A DNA stretch of 64,000 nucleotides from the NCBI RefSeq assembly GCF_001955695.1, contig NZ_CP019236.1, positions 5,642,001 through 5,706,000 of the forward strand, read 5' to 3'. The notes under the pieces are model-generated. The model did not search any database and had not been told where the DNA came from. It worked only from the letters and a program-made list of their open reading frames with translations. This DNA comes from Rhodoferax koreense. GTDB lineage: Bacteria; Pseudomonadota; Gammaproteobacteria; Burkholderiales; Burkholderiaceae_C. The number at the start of each line of letters is the position of its first letter. The stretch's first letter is position 1. The position numbers were made by a program, and so were the translations under genes. Below, piece after piece: positions 56,689 to 64,000 of this stretch.

Positions 56689-58190
56689 AACCCATTGACG
56701 AACACACGCCGGTCATTGTCGGCGTCGGGGAGATCACCCATCGCGAAAAGCGCCCCGAAGCCGGGCTCGAACCTGTGGCGCTGATGGCGCGCGCCGTGCG
56801 TGCCGCCGAACAGGACGCCGGCGCCAAGCTGCTGGCCGGCCTGGACTCGGTGGACGTGGTGTGCCAATACTCGTGGCCCTACGCCGACGCACCCGGCCTG
56901 CTGGCCCGCCGGCTGCGCTGCCAACCCGCGCGCAACGTGTATGGCGTCGTCGGTGGCGAAGCGCCGGTGCGCGCCCTCCACGAAGCCGCGCTGCGCATCG
57001 CCCGCGGCGAGAGCCGGGTGTCGCTGGTCGTGGGTGCGGAAGCGCAGTACAGCGTGAGTGCGGCGGCGCAGCTCGGTGCACGACTGCCCTGGTCGGCGCG
57101 TGACGACAACGCCAAGCTGCTGCGAGGCGCGGACTACCTGCCCCCGCTGGTGGTGAAGCACGGCGTCTTCCAGCCGATCACGGTCTACCCGTTCTACGAG
57201 AACGCCACGCTGGCGCATTGGGGCCAGACGCCGCGACAGGCGTGGGAAGAGTCGTGCGCGCTCTGGGCGCGCTATTCGGAAGTGGCTGCGCGCAACCCCC
57301 ATGCCTGGCGAAGAGAGGCTTTCACGGCGCAGGACATCGCGCAGGTGACGCCGGACAACAGGCGCATCGCATGGCCCTACACCAAGCGCATGGTCGCGAA
57401 CCCGCTGGTCAACATGGGCGCGGCGGTGTTCCTCACCAGCGTCGGCCATGCGCGCGCGCTCGGCATTGCACCGCAGCGCTGGGTGTACGTGTGGGGCGGC
57501 GCCGCCGCCGAGGAACCGCGCGACTATCTGCTGCGCGACCAGTACCACCGCTCGCATGCGCAGGACCTCGTGCTGGAAACCGTGCTGCAGCAGACCGGCG
57601 GTGTCTCGCCATTCGAAATGCTCGAACTCTACAGCTGCTTCCCGGTGGTGCCCAAGATGGCGCGGCGCACGCTGGGCCTCGGGCCGGATGCGCAGATGAC
57701 GTCCACCGGTGGGCTGAGCTTCTTCGGCGCACCGCTGAGCAACTACATGACCCATGCGGCGGCCGGCCTGGTGCATGCGCTGCGCGCGGCCCCGGGCAAG
57801 ACGGCGCTGCTCTATGGCCAGGGCGAGTACGTGACCAAGCACCACGCCCTGGTGATGGGTACGCAGCCGGCGCCACAGGGCCTGCCGGCCCAGGACTACC
57901 GCGTGCAGGCGCAGGCCGATGCGCGACGAGGCGCAGTGCCCCCGCTCGTGCTGGACTACGCCGGGCAGGCCGCGCTGGAGACGTTCACCGTCATCCATGG
58001 ACGCGACGGCCGTGTTGCGCACGGCGTGGTGATCGCACGCACGCCACAGGGTCAGCGCCTGATGGCACGGGTCGCCCCCGACGACACGGCCACGCTGGCG
58101 GTGCTGACCGACCTGGACCGCAGCCCGGTGGGCCGCCAGGGTGACGTCACCGCGGGCGAGGACGGTCTGCTCAGGTGGCGCGCCGCCTGA
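56685..58190 (+). CDS. SCPx-like thiolase-fold protein without the nucleophile Cys
   Basis: A 501-residue thiolase-superfamily protein of the SCPx-like acetyl-CoA acetyltransferase group: VIVGVGEITHR at the N-terminus, the SCP2-type ELYSCFPVVPKMAR block, and TSTGGLSFFGAPLSNYMTHAAA. The place of the usual Cys nucleophile reads VVGGEAPVRALHEAA, so it cannot work as a classic thiolase. Residues after about 415 form an extra OB-like domain. Such proteins may be aldolases or lipid-transfer thiolases. The start overlaps the hydratase gene by four bases. Confidence 0.8.
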   Translation: MKPIDEHTPVIVGVGEITHREKRPEAGLEPVALMARAVRAAEQDAGAKLLAGLDSVDVVCQYSWPYADAPGLLARRLRCQPARNVYGVVGGEAPVRALHEAALRIARGESRVSLVVGAEAQYSVSAAAQLGARLPWSARDDNAKLLRGADYLPPLVVKHGVFQPITVYPFYENATLAHWGQTPRQAWEESCALWARYSEVAARNPHAWRREAFTAQDIAQVTPDNRRIAWPYTKRMVANPLVNMGAAVFLTSVGHARALGIAPQRWVYVWGGAAAEEPRDYLLRDQYHRSHAQDLVLETVLQQTGGVSPFEMLELYSCFPVVPKMARRTLGLGPDAQMTSTGGLSFFGAPLSNYMTHAAAGLVHALRAAPGKTALLYGQGEYVTKHHALVMGTQPAPQGLPAQDYRVQAQADARRGAVPPLVLDYAGQAALETFTVIHGRDGRVAHGVVIARTPQGQRLMARVAPDDTATLAVLTDLDRSPVGRQGDVTAGEDGLLRWRAA

Positions 58191-58251
58191 GCAGGCGACG
58201 GCAGCCGGATTTTCATTCCCCACCCACAAAACCATCATCACGGAGAAAACC

Positions 58252-59472
58252 ATGAACCCTCATCGGCGCACCGCGCTCGTCCACGCTTGCATGGCCCTCG
58301 CGACCGGCCTGGGCCTCGTGCCCGCTGCGAACGCGCAGCCCAGGTACGACCCCGGCGCCAGCGCCACCGAGATCAGGATCGGCAACACCATGCCGTACAG
58401 CGGGCCGGTGTCGGCCTTCGGAACAGTCGGCAAGGCGGAGGCTGCCTACTTCGACATGGTCAATGCCGAAGGCGGCATCAACGGGCGGAAGATCAGCTTC
58501 ATCACGCTCGACGACGGCTACGTGCCGTCGAAGACCGTGGAGCGGGTGCGCAAGCTGGTCGAACAGGACGAAGTGCTGGCGGTGTTCGGCCTGGTGGGCA
58601 CCTCGCACAACGCCGCGGTCCAGAAATACCTGAATGCCAGAAAGGTGCCGCAGCTGTTCATCAGCACCGGGGCGACACGCTTCGGCGACCCGAAGAATTT
58701 CCCGTGGACGATGGGCTGGCAGCCGACCTACCAGGCGGAGGGCCGCATCTACGCGCAGCACATCCTCGCCAGCAATCCGAACGCAAAGATCGCGATCCTC
58801 TACCAGAACGACGACTTCGGACGCGACGTCCTCAAGGGCGTGATGAACGGCCTGGGCGAGAAGGCCCAGGGCCAGGTGGTGGCGCAGACGACCTACGAAA
58901 CGACCGACCCGACGGTGGACAGCCAGGTGGTGAGCCTGAAGGCCTCGGGCGCCGACACCTTCATCAACATCGCCACGCCGAAGGCCGCCGCGCAGGCCAT
59001 CCGCAAGGCGGCGGACATCGGGTGGAAGCCGGCCCAGTACGTGACCCAGGTGTCGAACTCCGTGCCGATGGTGATGAAACCGGCAGGCCCGGAGAACGCG
59101 CTCGGCGTGATCTCGATCGCGTATGTGCGCGACCCCGCCGATCCGGCCTGGCAGGCGAGCAAGGAGTACCTGCAGTACCAGGCCTGGTTCCGGAAATACT
59201 ACCCGGGCGGCAACATCGAAGACCCGTCCAACGTGATCGGCTACAGCATGGCGCAGACGCTGGCGCAGACACTCAAGCAGGCTGGCGACAACCTCACGCG
59301 CGAGAACGTGATGAAGCAGGCCGCCAACCTCGACATGACGCTGCCGATGTTGCTGCCGGGCGTCGCGATCAAGACGGGGCCGAACGACTTTGCGCCCGTC
59401 AAGGGCATGCAGCCGGTCCGCTTCAACGGCAAGGTGTTCGAGCCCTTCGGACCGGTGCTGAACGGGCAATAG
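58252..59472 (+). CDS. Periplasmic branched-chain-amino-acid-type binding protein
   Basis: A 406-residue LivK-family solute-binding protein (Peripla_BP_6) with a signal peptide ending near PAANAQP and the core EIRIGNTMPYSGPVSAFG, YFDMVNAEGGINGR and VFGLVGTSHNAAVQ. No permease or ATPase genes are next to it. Binding proteins of this type in aromatic or acyl degradation clusters often capture the carboxylic acid substrate and borrow a remote transporter. GGAGA precedes the ATG. Confidence 0.9.
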   Translation: MNPHRRTALVHACMALATGLGLVPAANAQPRYDPGASATEIRIGNTMPYSGPVSAFGTVGKAEAAYFDMVNAEGGINGRKISFITLDDGYVPSKTVERVRKLVEQDEVLAVFGLVGTSHNAAVQKYLNARKVPQLFISTGATRFGDPKNFPWTMGWQPTYQAEGRIYAQHILASNPNAKIAILYQNDDFGRDVLKGVMNGLGEKAQGQVVAQTTYETTDPTVDSQVVSLKASGADTFINIATPKAAAQAIRKAADIGWKPAQYVTQVSNSVPMVMKPAGPENALGVISIAYVRDPADPAWQASKEYLQYQAWFRKYYPGGNIEDPSNVIGYSMAQTLAQTLKQAGDNLTRENVMKQAANLDMTLPMLLPGVAIKTGPNDFAPVKGMQPVRFNGKVFEPFGPVLNGQ

Positions 59473-59497
59473 GTTTCCATCGCCCGTTCATCGGGCA

Positions 59498-60724
59498 TCA
59501 GCCCAGCGGGGCGACGACGCCGTCGGCCACCAACGCCCCGATCTGCGCTGCGCCGAAGCCGAACTCGGCCAGCACGTCGGCTGTGTGCTCGCCCAGGCGC
59601 GGCGCCAGCATGCGAATGCCGCCGGGCGTTTCCGACAGGGTGTAGGGCACGCCGGGAAACCGCAGCTTGCCTTCGCTCGGATGGTCCATCAGTTGCCACA
59701 GGCCGTTGGCCAGGAGCTGGGGATCACGAGGAAGGTCCTGCAGCGACTGGATCGGCATGGCCGGGATGTCGGCAGCGCGAAGGATCGCCACCCAGTCGGC
59801 CGTGGTGCGCGTGGCCATGGCGCGCTCCAGCTCGGCCATGACCACGGTGTGGTGCCGCACGCGCGCGGCCAGCGTGGCGAAGCGCGGGTCTTCGCGCAGT
59901 TCCGGGCGGCCGATGACCTCGAAGCAGCGCAACCACTGCGCGTCGGTGTAGGGCACCAGCGCGATGTGCGCGTCCTGCGTGCGAAAGGGCTTGCGCACAC
60001 CGGCGCGGATGGAGCCGTAGACCATGTCCTCCAGCGGCGGCTCGAAGGTATGGCCCCAGAGATGCTCGAGCAGGTTGAAGGCGGCCATGGTCTCGAACAT
60101 CGGCACGTCCACGGCCTGTCCCCGGCCGCTGCGCTCGCGGTGGAACAATGCGGTCATGATCGCGTAGGCGGCATACAGCGCTGTGGTCTTGTCGGCCAGC
60201 AGCGCCGGCACGTAGCGCGGCTCCCCGGTGTAGATGGCCTGCAGTTGCGCGAGCCCGGAAGCGGCCTGGATGATGTCGTCGAAGGCCGGCAGCCCGGCGC
60301 AGGGCCCCACGTCCGAGAACCCCTTGACGTGCGCATGCACCAGCCGGGGGTTGAGCTGCTGCAGCCGCGCCGCGTCGATGCCGATGCGTTCGGCGGCATC
60401 CGCGCGCACCGAATGCACCAGCACGTCGCTGCCGTGCACCAGCGTGTCGAGCACGTCGCGGGCGCCCGGGTGCTTGAGGTCCAGCACCAGGCTGCGCTTG
60501 TTGCGATTGCAGGCCAGGAAGACCGAGGCCATGCCCTTGTTGCGCGCCGGGCCGACCGAGCGGGCCAGGTCGCCCTGCGGGGCTTCGACCTTGATCACGT
60601 CCGCGCCCATGTCGGCCAGCATCTGCGTGGTCAGCGGGCCGAGCACCACGGAGGACAGGTCCAGCACCCGAATGCCGTGCAGCGCGCCCTTGCCGGCTGG
60701 CGCGAGGGAGTGTGCGGCGCTCAT
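59498..60724 (-). CDS. CaiB/BaiF family CoA-transferase
   Basis: A 408-residue family III CoA-transferase (IRVLDLSSVVLGPLTTQMLADMGADVIKVEAPQGD, and GRGQAVDVPMFETMAAFNLLEHLWG). The catalytic Asp is expected near SVRADAAERIG...KGFSDVGPCAGLPAFDDIIQA. It moves CoA between acids; formyl-CoA- or succinyl-CoA-type donors are possible. ATG 60724 overlaps the stop of a 32-codon ORF (ATGA), so translation is probably coupled to that peptide. Confidence 0.88.
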   Translation of the reverse strand: MSAAHSLAPAGKGALHGIRVLDLSSVVLGPLTTQMLADMGADVIKVEAPQGDLARSVGPARNKGMASVFLACNRNKRSLVLDLKHPGARDVLDTLVHGSDVLVHSVRADAAERIGIDAARLQQLNPRLVHAHVKGFSDVGPCAGLPAFDDIIQAASGLAQLQAIYTGEPRYVPALLADKTTALYAAYAIMTALFHRERSGRGQAVDVPMFETMAAFNLLEHLWGHTFEPPLEDMVYGSIRAGVRKPFRTQDAHIALVPYTDAQWLRCFEVIGRPELREDPRFATLAARVRHHTVVMAELERAMATRTTADWVAILRAADIPAMPIQSLQDLPRDPQLLANGLWQLMDHPSEGKLRFPGVPYTLSETPGGIRMLAPRLGEHTADVLAEFGFGAAQIGALVADGVVAPLG

Positions 60725-60819
60725 GGATTGGCGCCTTCGGAGACGGGGATGCCGGCTTCGTGCAGGCGGTGGATGCCGTCGGGGAAGGCCGCCTGGACGG
60801 GACTGTGCGTGAAATTCAT
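60721..60819 (-). CDS. Short 32-residue upstream ORF, coupled to the CoA-transferase
   Basis: A 32-residue ORF beginning MNFTHSPVQAAFPDG with GGAGA seven bases upstream and a stop overlapping the CoA-transferase start by four bases. It has no known motif. It lies between site C's minus-strand promoter and the transferase. It may be a leader peptide or the remnant of a lost gene; it is kept because its ribosome site is the only good one before the transferase. Confidence 0.5.
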   Translation of the reverse strand: MNFTHSPVQAAFPDGIHRLHEAGIPVSEGANP

Positions 60820-60867
60820 GTTTGGTTCTCCAGCCCTTCGCGCGAAGGCGTCGAATCGGGCGCCCCG

Positions 60868-60939
60868 AATGTGACGCACGGCGGATTTTCGCGAATCGTC
60901 CGAAGCGACGATCCCGCCGCCGCGCGGGCCGCCTAGCAT
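60868..60939. promoter_or_regulatory. Dyad site C: divergent operator between CoA-transferase and hydrolase
   Basis: TCGTCC-GAAG-CGACGA (60896-60911). Plus side: 22 bases then TAGCAT (60934-60939). Minus side: 22 bases then CACATT (60873-60868, read minus), a weaker match. Both flanking operons start 40-50 bases beyond. Confidence 0.7.
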
Positions 60940-60980
60940 GGGCCGACCTCTCAACGAACCTTGAAAGAGCAAGAACCACC

Positions 60981-61055
60981 ATGAATCTTCTTCGACGCAT
61001 TTCGGTCGCGCGCATGGGTGCGGCGCAGGCACTCGGAGGCCAATGCCATGCATGA
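60981..61055 (+). CDS. Short 24-residue ORF overlapping the hydrolase start
   Basis: A 24-residue ORF (MNLLRRISVARMGAAQ...) about 42 bases after the site C -10, with AAAGAGC upstream. Its stop lies eight bases inside the next gene, whose own GGAGG site is within this ORF. It could be a leader peptide that couples translation, but the evidence is only position and ribosome site. Confidence 0.35.
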   Translation: MNLLRRISVARMGAAQALGGQCHA

Positions 61056-61743
61056 GGTCCATATGCCACAGGACATTCTCGACCGGGCCTTGGCGCGCCG
61101 AGGCGCGATCGAGGTCTTTCGCGACATCGATCCCGCGAAGACGGCGCTGCTGGTCGTGGACCTGCAGAACGGCTTCATGGCGCCGGGGCAACCCTGCGAG
61201 CTCGCCAACGCGCGCGAGATCGTCGGCAACGTGAACCGCATCGCGGGCGCGTTGCGCGCCGCCGGTGGCCACGTGGTCTGGATCCGGCATACCCATGTGC
61301 CCGGCGGAGGCGGCAACCCCTGGCCACGCTTCGTCGAATTCTCGGCGGCCGGTTGGGGCGACGCGCTCAACGCCGCGCTGGTGCCCGGCCAGGAAGGGCA
61401 TGCGCTTCATGCCTCGCTGCAGACCCGCCCGGAGGACGACATCGTGGACAAGACGCGGTTCAGCGCGTTCATCCAGGGCTCGTCCGACCTGCACGAGCGG
61501 CTGCAGCGGCGCCGCATCGATACCGTGATCGTGACCGGCACCGCCACCAACGTCTGCTGCGAGTCCACCGCGCGCGATGCCATGATGCTCAACTACAAGG
61601 TGCATTTCATTGCCGACGCCAACGCCACGCGCACCGATGCCGACCACAACGCCACCTTGGCCAACATGCTGCTGTGGTTCGCCGACGTGCGCGGCACCGA
61701 CCAGATCATCGACCTCATCGAGGCCTCGCAGCCCGCCGGCTGA
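61048..61743 (+). CDS. Isochorismatase-family cysteine hydrolase
   Basis: A 231-residue isochorismatase-fold protein with the Asp-Lys-Cys triad: Asp38 (LLVVDLQNGF), Lys135 (IVDKTRFSAF) and Cys170 (TATNVCCESTA). This group hydrolyses amides, ureas or carbamoyl compounds (RutB/ureidoacrylate type) as well as isochorismate. Start ATG 61048 follows GGAGG by eight bases; GTG 61018 is a weaker alternative. It is the plus-strand arm of dyad site C, so it seems to belong to the same regulon. Confidence 0.9.
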   Translation: MHEVHMPQDILDRALARRGAIEVFRDIDPAKTALLVVDLQNGFMAPGQPCELANAREIVGNVNRIAGALRAAGGHVVWIRHTHVPGGGGNPWPRFVEFSAAGWGDALNAALVPGQEGHALHASLQTRPEDDIVDKTRFSAFIQGSSDLHERLQRRRIDTVIVTGTATNVCCESTARDAMMLNYKVHFIADANATRTDADHNATLANMLLWFADVRGTDQIIDLIEASQPAG

Positions 61744-61768
61744 TGCGACGAAGGACGCCGGCCGGTGC

Positions 61769-61774
61769 TATGCT
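61769..61774 (+). promoter_or_regulatory. Putative -10 box of the 61.8-kb membrane protein gene
   Basis: TATGCT ends six bases before the ATG at 61781, with no Shine-Dalgarno between. It is the same tight -10 to ATG spacing as smg, lrp and pgpA. Confidence 0.35.
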
Positions 61775-61780
61775 GGCCGC

Positions 61781-62122
61781 ATGAAACTGATCCTCAAATG
61801 GCTCCTGAGCGCCGTGGCCCTGCTGCTGGTGGCGCATCTGTACAGCGGCGTGGTGGTCGACAGCTTCACCTCGGCGCTGATCGCCTCGCTGGTGATCGGC
61901 CTGCTCAACACCATCGTGCGCCCGGTGCTGGTGGTGCTGACGCTGCCGGTCACCATCCTCACGCTCGGCCTGTTCATGTTCGTGATCAACGCGCTGATGT
62001 TCTGGTCGGCCTCCGGCCTGCTCGGCGGCTTCCACGTGCGCGGCTTCGGTGCCGCGCTGCTCGGCTCGCTGATGTATTCGGCCCTGGGCGTGCTGATCGA
62101 GTCGGCGCTCGGTCGCAAGTAA
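61781..62122 (+). CDS. Small membrane protein, holin superfamily IV/YvlD-like
   Basis: A 113-residue protein with four membrane helices (MKLILKWLLSAVALLLVAHL, the SALIASLVIGLLNTIVRPVLVVLTLPVTILTLG region, and MFVINALMFW). It matches the YvlD/phage-holin-IV-like family (PF04020), common chromosomal membrane proteins of unknown function. There is no phage context here, so the holin label should not be taken as a lysis role. Confidence 0.85.
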   Translation: MKLILKWLLSAVALLLVAHLYSGVVVDSFTSALIASLVIGLLNTIVRPVLVVLTLPVTILTLGLFMFVINALMFWSASGLLGGFHVRGFGAALLGSLMYSALGVLIESALGRK

Positions 62123-62146
62123 CGAACCGCCGGTCGACGGCGGCCT

Positions 62147-63733
62147 CTACAGCGGCTTTTCCTTGGCCTGTTCCTTGACGATGGCCTCCACCTCGCGCGT
62201 GCGGGTGTCGATGATCGAGGCCTCGATGTGGTCGATCGGCCCGGCGCCGGGCGGGGGCTTGCGCACCAGGTCCTGCGCGGCCTTGAAGCGGTCGAGCGCG
62301 GCCTGGTAGTCGAGCCGCGCCACCTGCATCTCGGCCTCGGCATGCACCGAGCGCAACAGCAGGCCCTGCGCCGCGTAGGCACTGGCCAGCAGTTGCCAGG
62401 CCGTGCCGTCGCGCGGGTTCAGCGACACCCAGGTCTGCAGCCGTGTGGCCGCCTGCCGCGCCTGGCCGGTGCGCACCCGCAGCTGCGAGCCCAGGATCAA
62501 TTCCGGGCGGCCGGGCGCATTGGCGTCGATGAACCCCGCCGTGGCGGCGAGATCGCCCGCGTTCCACTCCACCTCGGCGGCCAGCAGCTTCGCCAGCCGC
62601 TGGGCCGGCGCGTCGCCCGCGGTCAGTGCGGTCAGCCGCGCCGCGAGCGCGCGCGCGGCGACGAAGTCACGCTGCTGCAGGCCCGCGGTCGCACCGGCGT
62701 ACAACACGCCGACGCTGCGCGCATCGACCGGCACGGTGCCGCGGGCCATGGCCTGCGCGTCGGCCAGCCACGACCGCAGCACGTCGATGCCGGGGCGCGT
62801 CAACACGCGGGCGCGTGCCGCCATCATGGCGTGCACCAGACCGGTCGGGATGTTGGGTGGTGCGGCCGCGGGCCGGGCATCCAGCACCTGGCGCGACTGC
62901 ATGTCGGCGATGCGCTCGGTGGTCAGCGGATGGCTGCGCAGGTACGGGAAGGCGCCGTTGTCGTTGAGCCGCGAAGCCTGCTGCAGCTTTTCGAACATGC
63001 TCACGAAACCCTGGGGCGCGAAGCCGGCCTGGGTCATCACGCCGAAGCCGACGCGGTCGGCCTCGCGCTCCATGTCGCGCGAGAAATTCAGCCCGTTCTG
63101 CGCCACCGCGGCCTGGCCGCCGACGATCATGGCGTTGCCCGCGTCCGGATTCTTGCTTGCGGCCAGCGCGCCCAGGATCATCGCGCCGATGAGCCAGGGC
63201 ATCTGCTTGCCTTGCTGGGCCATCAACCGGGAGATGTGCCGCTGCGTCACGTGGCTCAGCTCGTGGGCCAGCACCGAGGCCAGTTCGTCCGGGCTGGTGA
63301 CCACGCCCACCAGCCCCAGGTTCAGGCCCAGGTAGCCACCGGGCAGCGCAAACGCATTGATGGTGCGGTCGCGGCCCATCATGATCTCCCAGGCGAACCG
63401 CTGGTCGAGCTCGGCCGACAGCTCGCCGCGCGCACGCGCCGCGTCGAGCAGGGCCTGCCAGATGGTCTGCACGTACTCGACCAGCACCGGGTCGTCGATG
63501 TAGTCCGGATCGCGGTAGATCTCGCGCGCGATGCGTTCGCCCAGGCGGCGCTCCGCCGCGCTCGTCATGTCGCTGCCGTCGCCGAGGGTGGGGAGCTGGG
63601 AGACCGAGGCCGGGGGGGCGGACGTCTGCGCCCGCGACGGCGCGGACGGCAGCACGAGGCTTGCTATGGACAACATAGCAACCCCCGCCCGCCGGTATTG
63701 CGCAAATGCCCCTTTTGACTTGAAGTTTTTCAC
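62147..63733 (-). CDS. M48 family metalloprotease, BepA-like
   Basis: A periplasmic zinc protease with a C-terminal TPR region, like BepA/YfgC, which checks assembly of outer-membrane proteins such as LptD. The signal peptide region ([24 protein letters not shown]) is followed by the M48 domain with [15 protein letters not shown] (HExxH), the third ligand in MEREADRVG, and [13 protein letters not shown]-type helices fill the last ~200 residues. The start is uncertain: GTG 63733 is preferred (528 residues); TTG 63760 and ATG 63676 are possible. Confidence 0.85.
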   Translation of the reverse strand: MKNFKSKGAFAQYRRAGVAMLSIASLVLPSAPSRAQTSAPPASVSQLPTLGDGSDMTSAAERRLGERIAREIYRDPDYIDDPVLVEYVQTIWQALLDAARARGELSAELDQRFAWEIMMGRDRTINAFALPGGYLGLNLGLVGVVTSPDELASVLAHELSHVTQRHISRLMAQQGKQMPWLIGAMILGALAASKNPDAGNAMIVGGQAAVAQNGLNFSRDMEREADRVGFGVMTQAGFAPQGFVSMFEKLQQASRLNDNGAFPYLRSHPLTTERIADMQSRQVLDARPAAAPPNIPTGLVHAMMAARARVLTRPGIDVLRSWLADAQAMARGTVPVDARSVGVLYAGATAGLQQRDFVAARALAARLTALTAGDAPAQRLAKLLAAEVEWNAGDLAATAGFIDANAPGRPELILGSQLRVRTGQARQAATRLQTWVSLNPRDGTAWQLLASAYAAQGLLLRSVHAEAEMQVARLDYQAALDRFKAAQDLVRKPPPGAGPIDHIEASIIDTRTREVEAIVKEQAKEKPL

Positions 63734-63861
63734 GATGGATACAGCCGAATGAAATGCCAATCCTGTTGCTGGAGACCCGAACCGTCGGTGCCGGACGCCA
63801 TCACCCTGATCGTATGATCGCCGAAGCCCGTAAATGTTCTGTCATCCAAATACACACCCCG

Positions 63862-64000
63862 ATGAGCTCCCTGACGCATTTTGACGCCCAAGGCCAGGCC
63901 CACATGGTCGACGTGGCCGGCAAAGCCCATACCCACCGCGTGGCCACCGCCACCGGCCGCATCGACATGCGTCCCGAAACCTTGGCGCTGATCCAGAGCG
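63862..64000 (+). CDS. moaC: Cyclic pyranopterin monophosphate synthase MoaC (partial)
   Basis: The first 46 codons of MoaC ([20 protein letters not shown]...[20 protein letters not shown]), the second enzyme of molybdenum cofactor synthesis, which works after MoaA. The sequence is cut by the window edge. A TATGAT at 63813-63818 may be the -10. It is divergent from the M48 protease gene. Confidence 0.9.
   Translation, partial: MSSLTHFDAQGQAHMVDVAGKAHTHRVATATGRIDMRPETLALIQS

Noticed and set aside
61781..62122. Phage lysis gene (holin)
   Set aside because: The family label contains 'holin', but there are no phage genes nearby and these proteins are common in ordinary chromosomes.

Overview
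The window is high-GC, densely packed chromosomal DNA with the gene content and order of a Burkholderiales betaproteobacterium, most likely Comamonadaceae (Variovorax/Acidovorax-like). Supporting signs are dprA-smg, yajC-secD-secF with a DUF1631 gene, a fused IorAB indolepyruvate oxidoreductase with a divergent Lrp-type regulator, MacAB with a NodT-type outer-membrane factor, YhdP, YaeQ and FixJ/FixL-type signalling. No tRNA, rRNA, CRISPR array, prophage or insertion sequence was recognised.

Region 1 (1-12.3 kb): the end of dprA, smg, a DUF1631 gene, and the Sec accessory genes yajC-secD-secF on the minus strand. Next to them is an unusual polysaccharide co-polymerase (Wzz/GNVR type) whose cytoplasmic C-terminus looks like a degenerate tyrosine recombinase. 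iorAB follows. Region 2 (12.4-24.1 kb): an Lrp regulator, a macA-macB-nodT efflux operon, a small secreted basic protein, a CsbD protein with a terminator, a TerC protein, MltA, a FitAB-type toxin-antitoxin pair, and a FixJ/DctR-like response regulator with its kinase. Region 3 (24.1-38.7 kb): housekeeping genes. A nitrilase-family hydrolase and YhdP are joined to the kinase by overlapping codons; then come glnE, pgpA, pncC/cinA, a GST, purB, yaeQ, two small DUF proteins, and a second TerC/YkoY gene behind a clear yybP-ykoY (Mn2+) riboswitch.

Region 4 (38.7-61.7 kb) is an accessory acyl-CoA catabolic cluster. It has two acyl-CoA ligases, an alpha-methylacyl-CoA racemase, a paired MaoC-type hydratase, an acyl-CoA dehydrogenase, two thiolases, two FadB-like proteins (one with a decayed dehydrogenase half), an HSD10-like dehydrogenase, an enoyl-CoA hydratase, an SCPx-like thiolase without its cysteine, a periplasmic binding protein, a CaiB-type transferase and an isochorismatase-like hydrolase. 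A 904-residue MalT-like STAND/LuxR regulator sits inside it. Five intergenic copies of a dyad (TCGTCG-N4-CGACGA) each lie exactly 22 nt upstream of a -10-like hexamer in front of an operon of this cluster, which defines a candidate local regulon, probably run by that regulator. The set of enzymes fits beta-oxidation of a 2-methyl-branched (isoprenoid, sterol-side-chain or 2-arylpropionate-like) acyl chain; the substrate cannot be read from the sequence.

Region 5 (61.8-64 kb): a small four-helix membrane protein, an M48 (BepA-like) periplasmic protease, and the start of moaC.

A trait seen across the window is that several genes (smg, lrp, pgpA, purB, the 61.8-kb membrane protein) have a -10-like hexamer only 6-7 nt before the start codon and no Shine-Dalgarno, which suggests leaderless transcripts.
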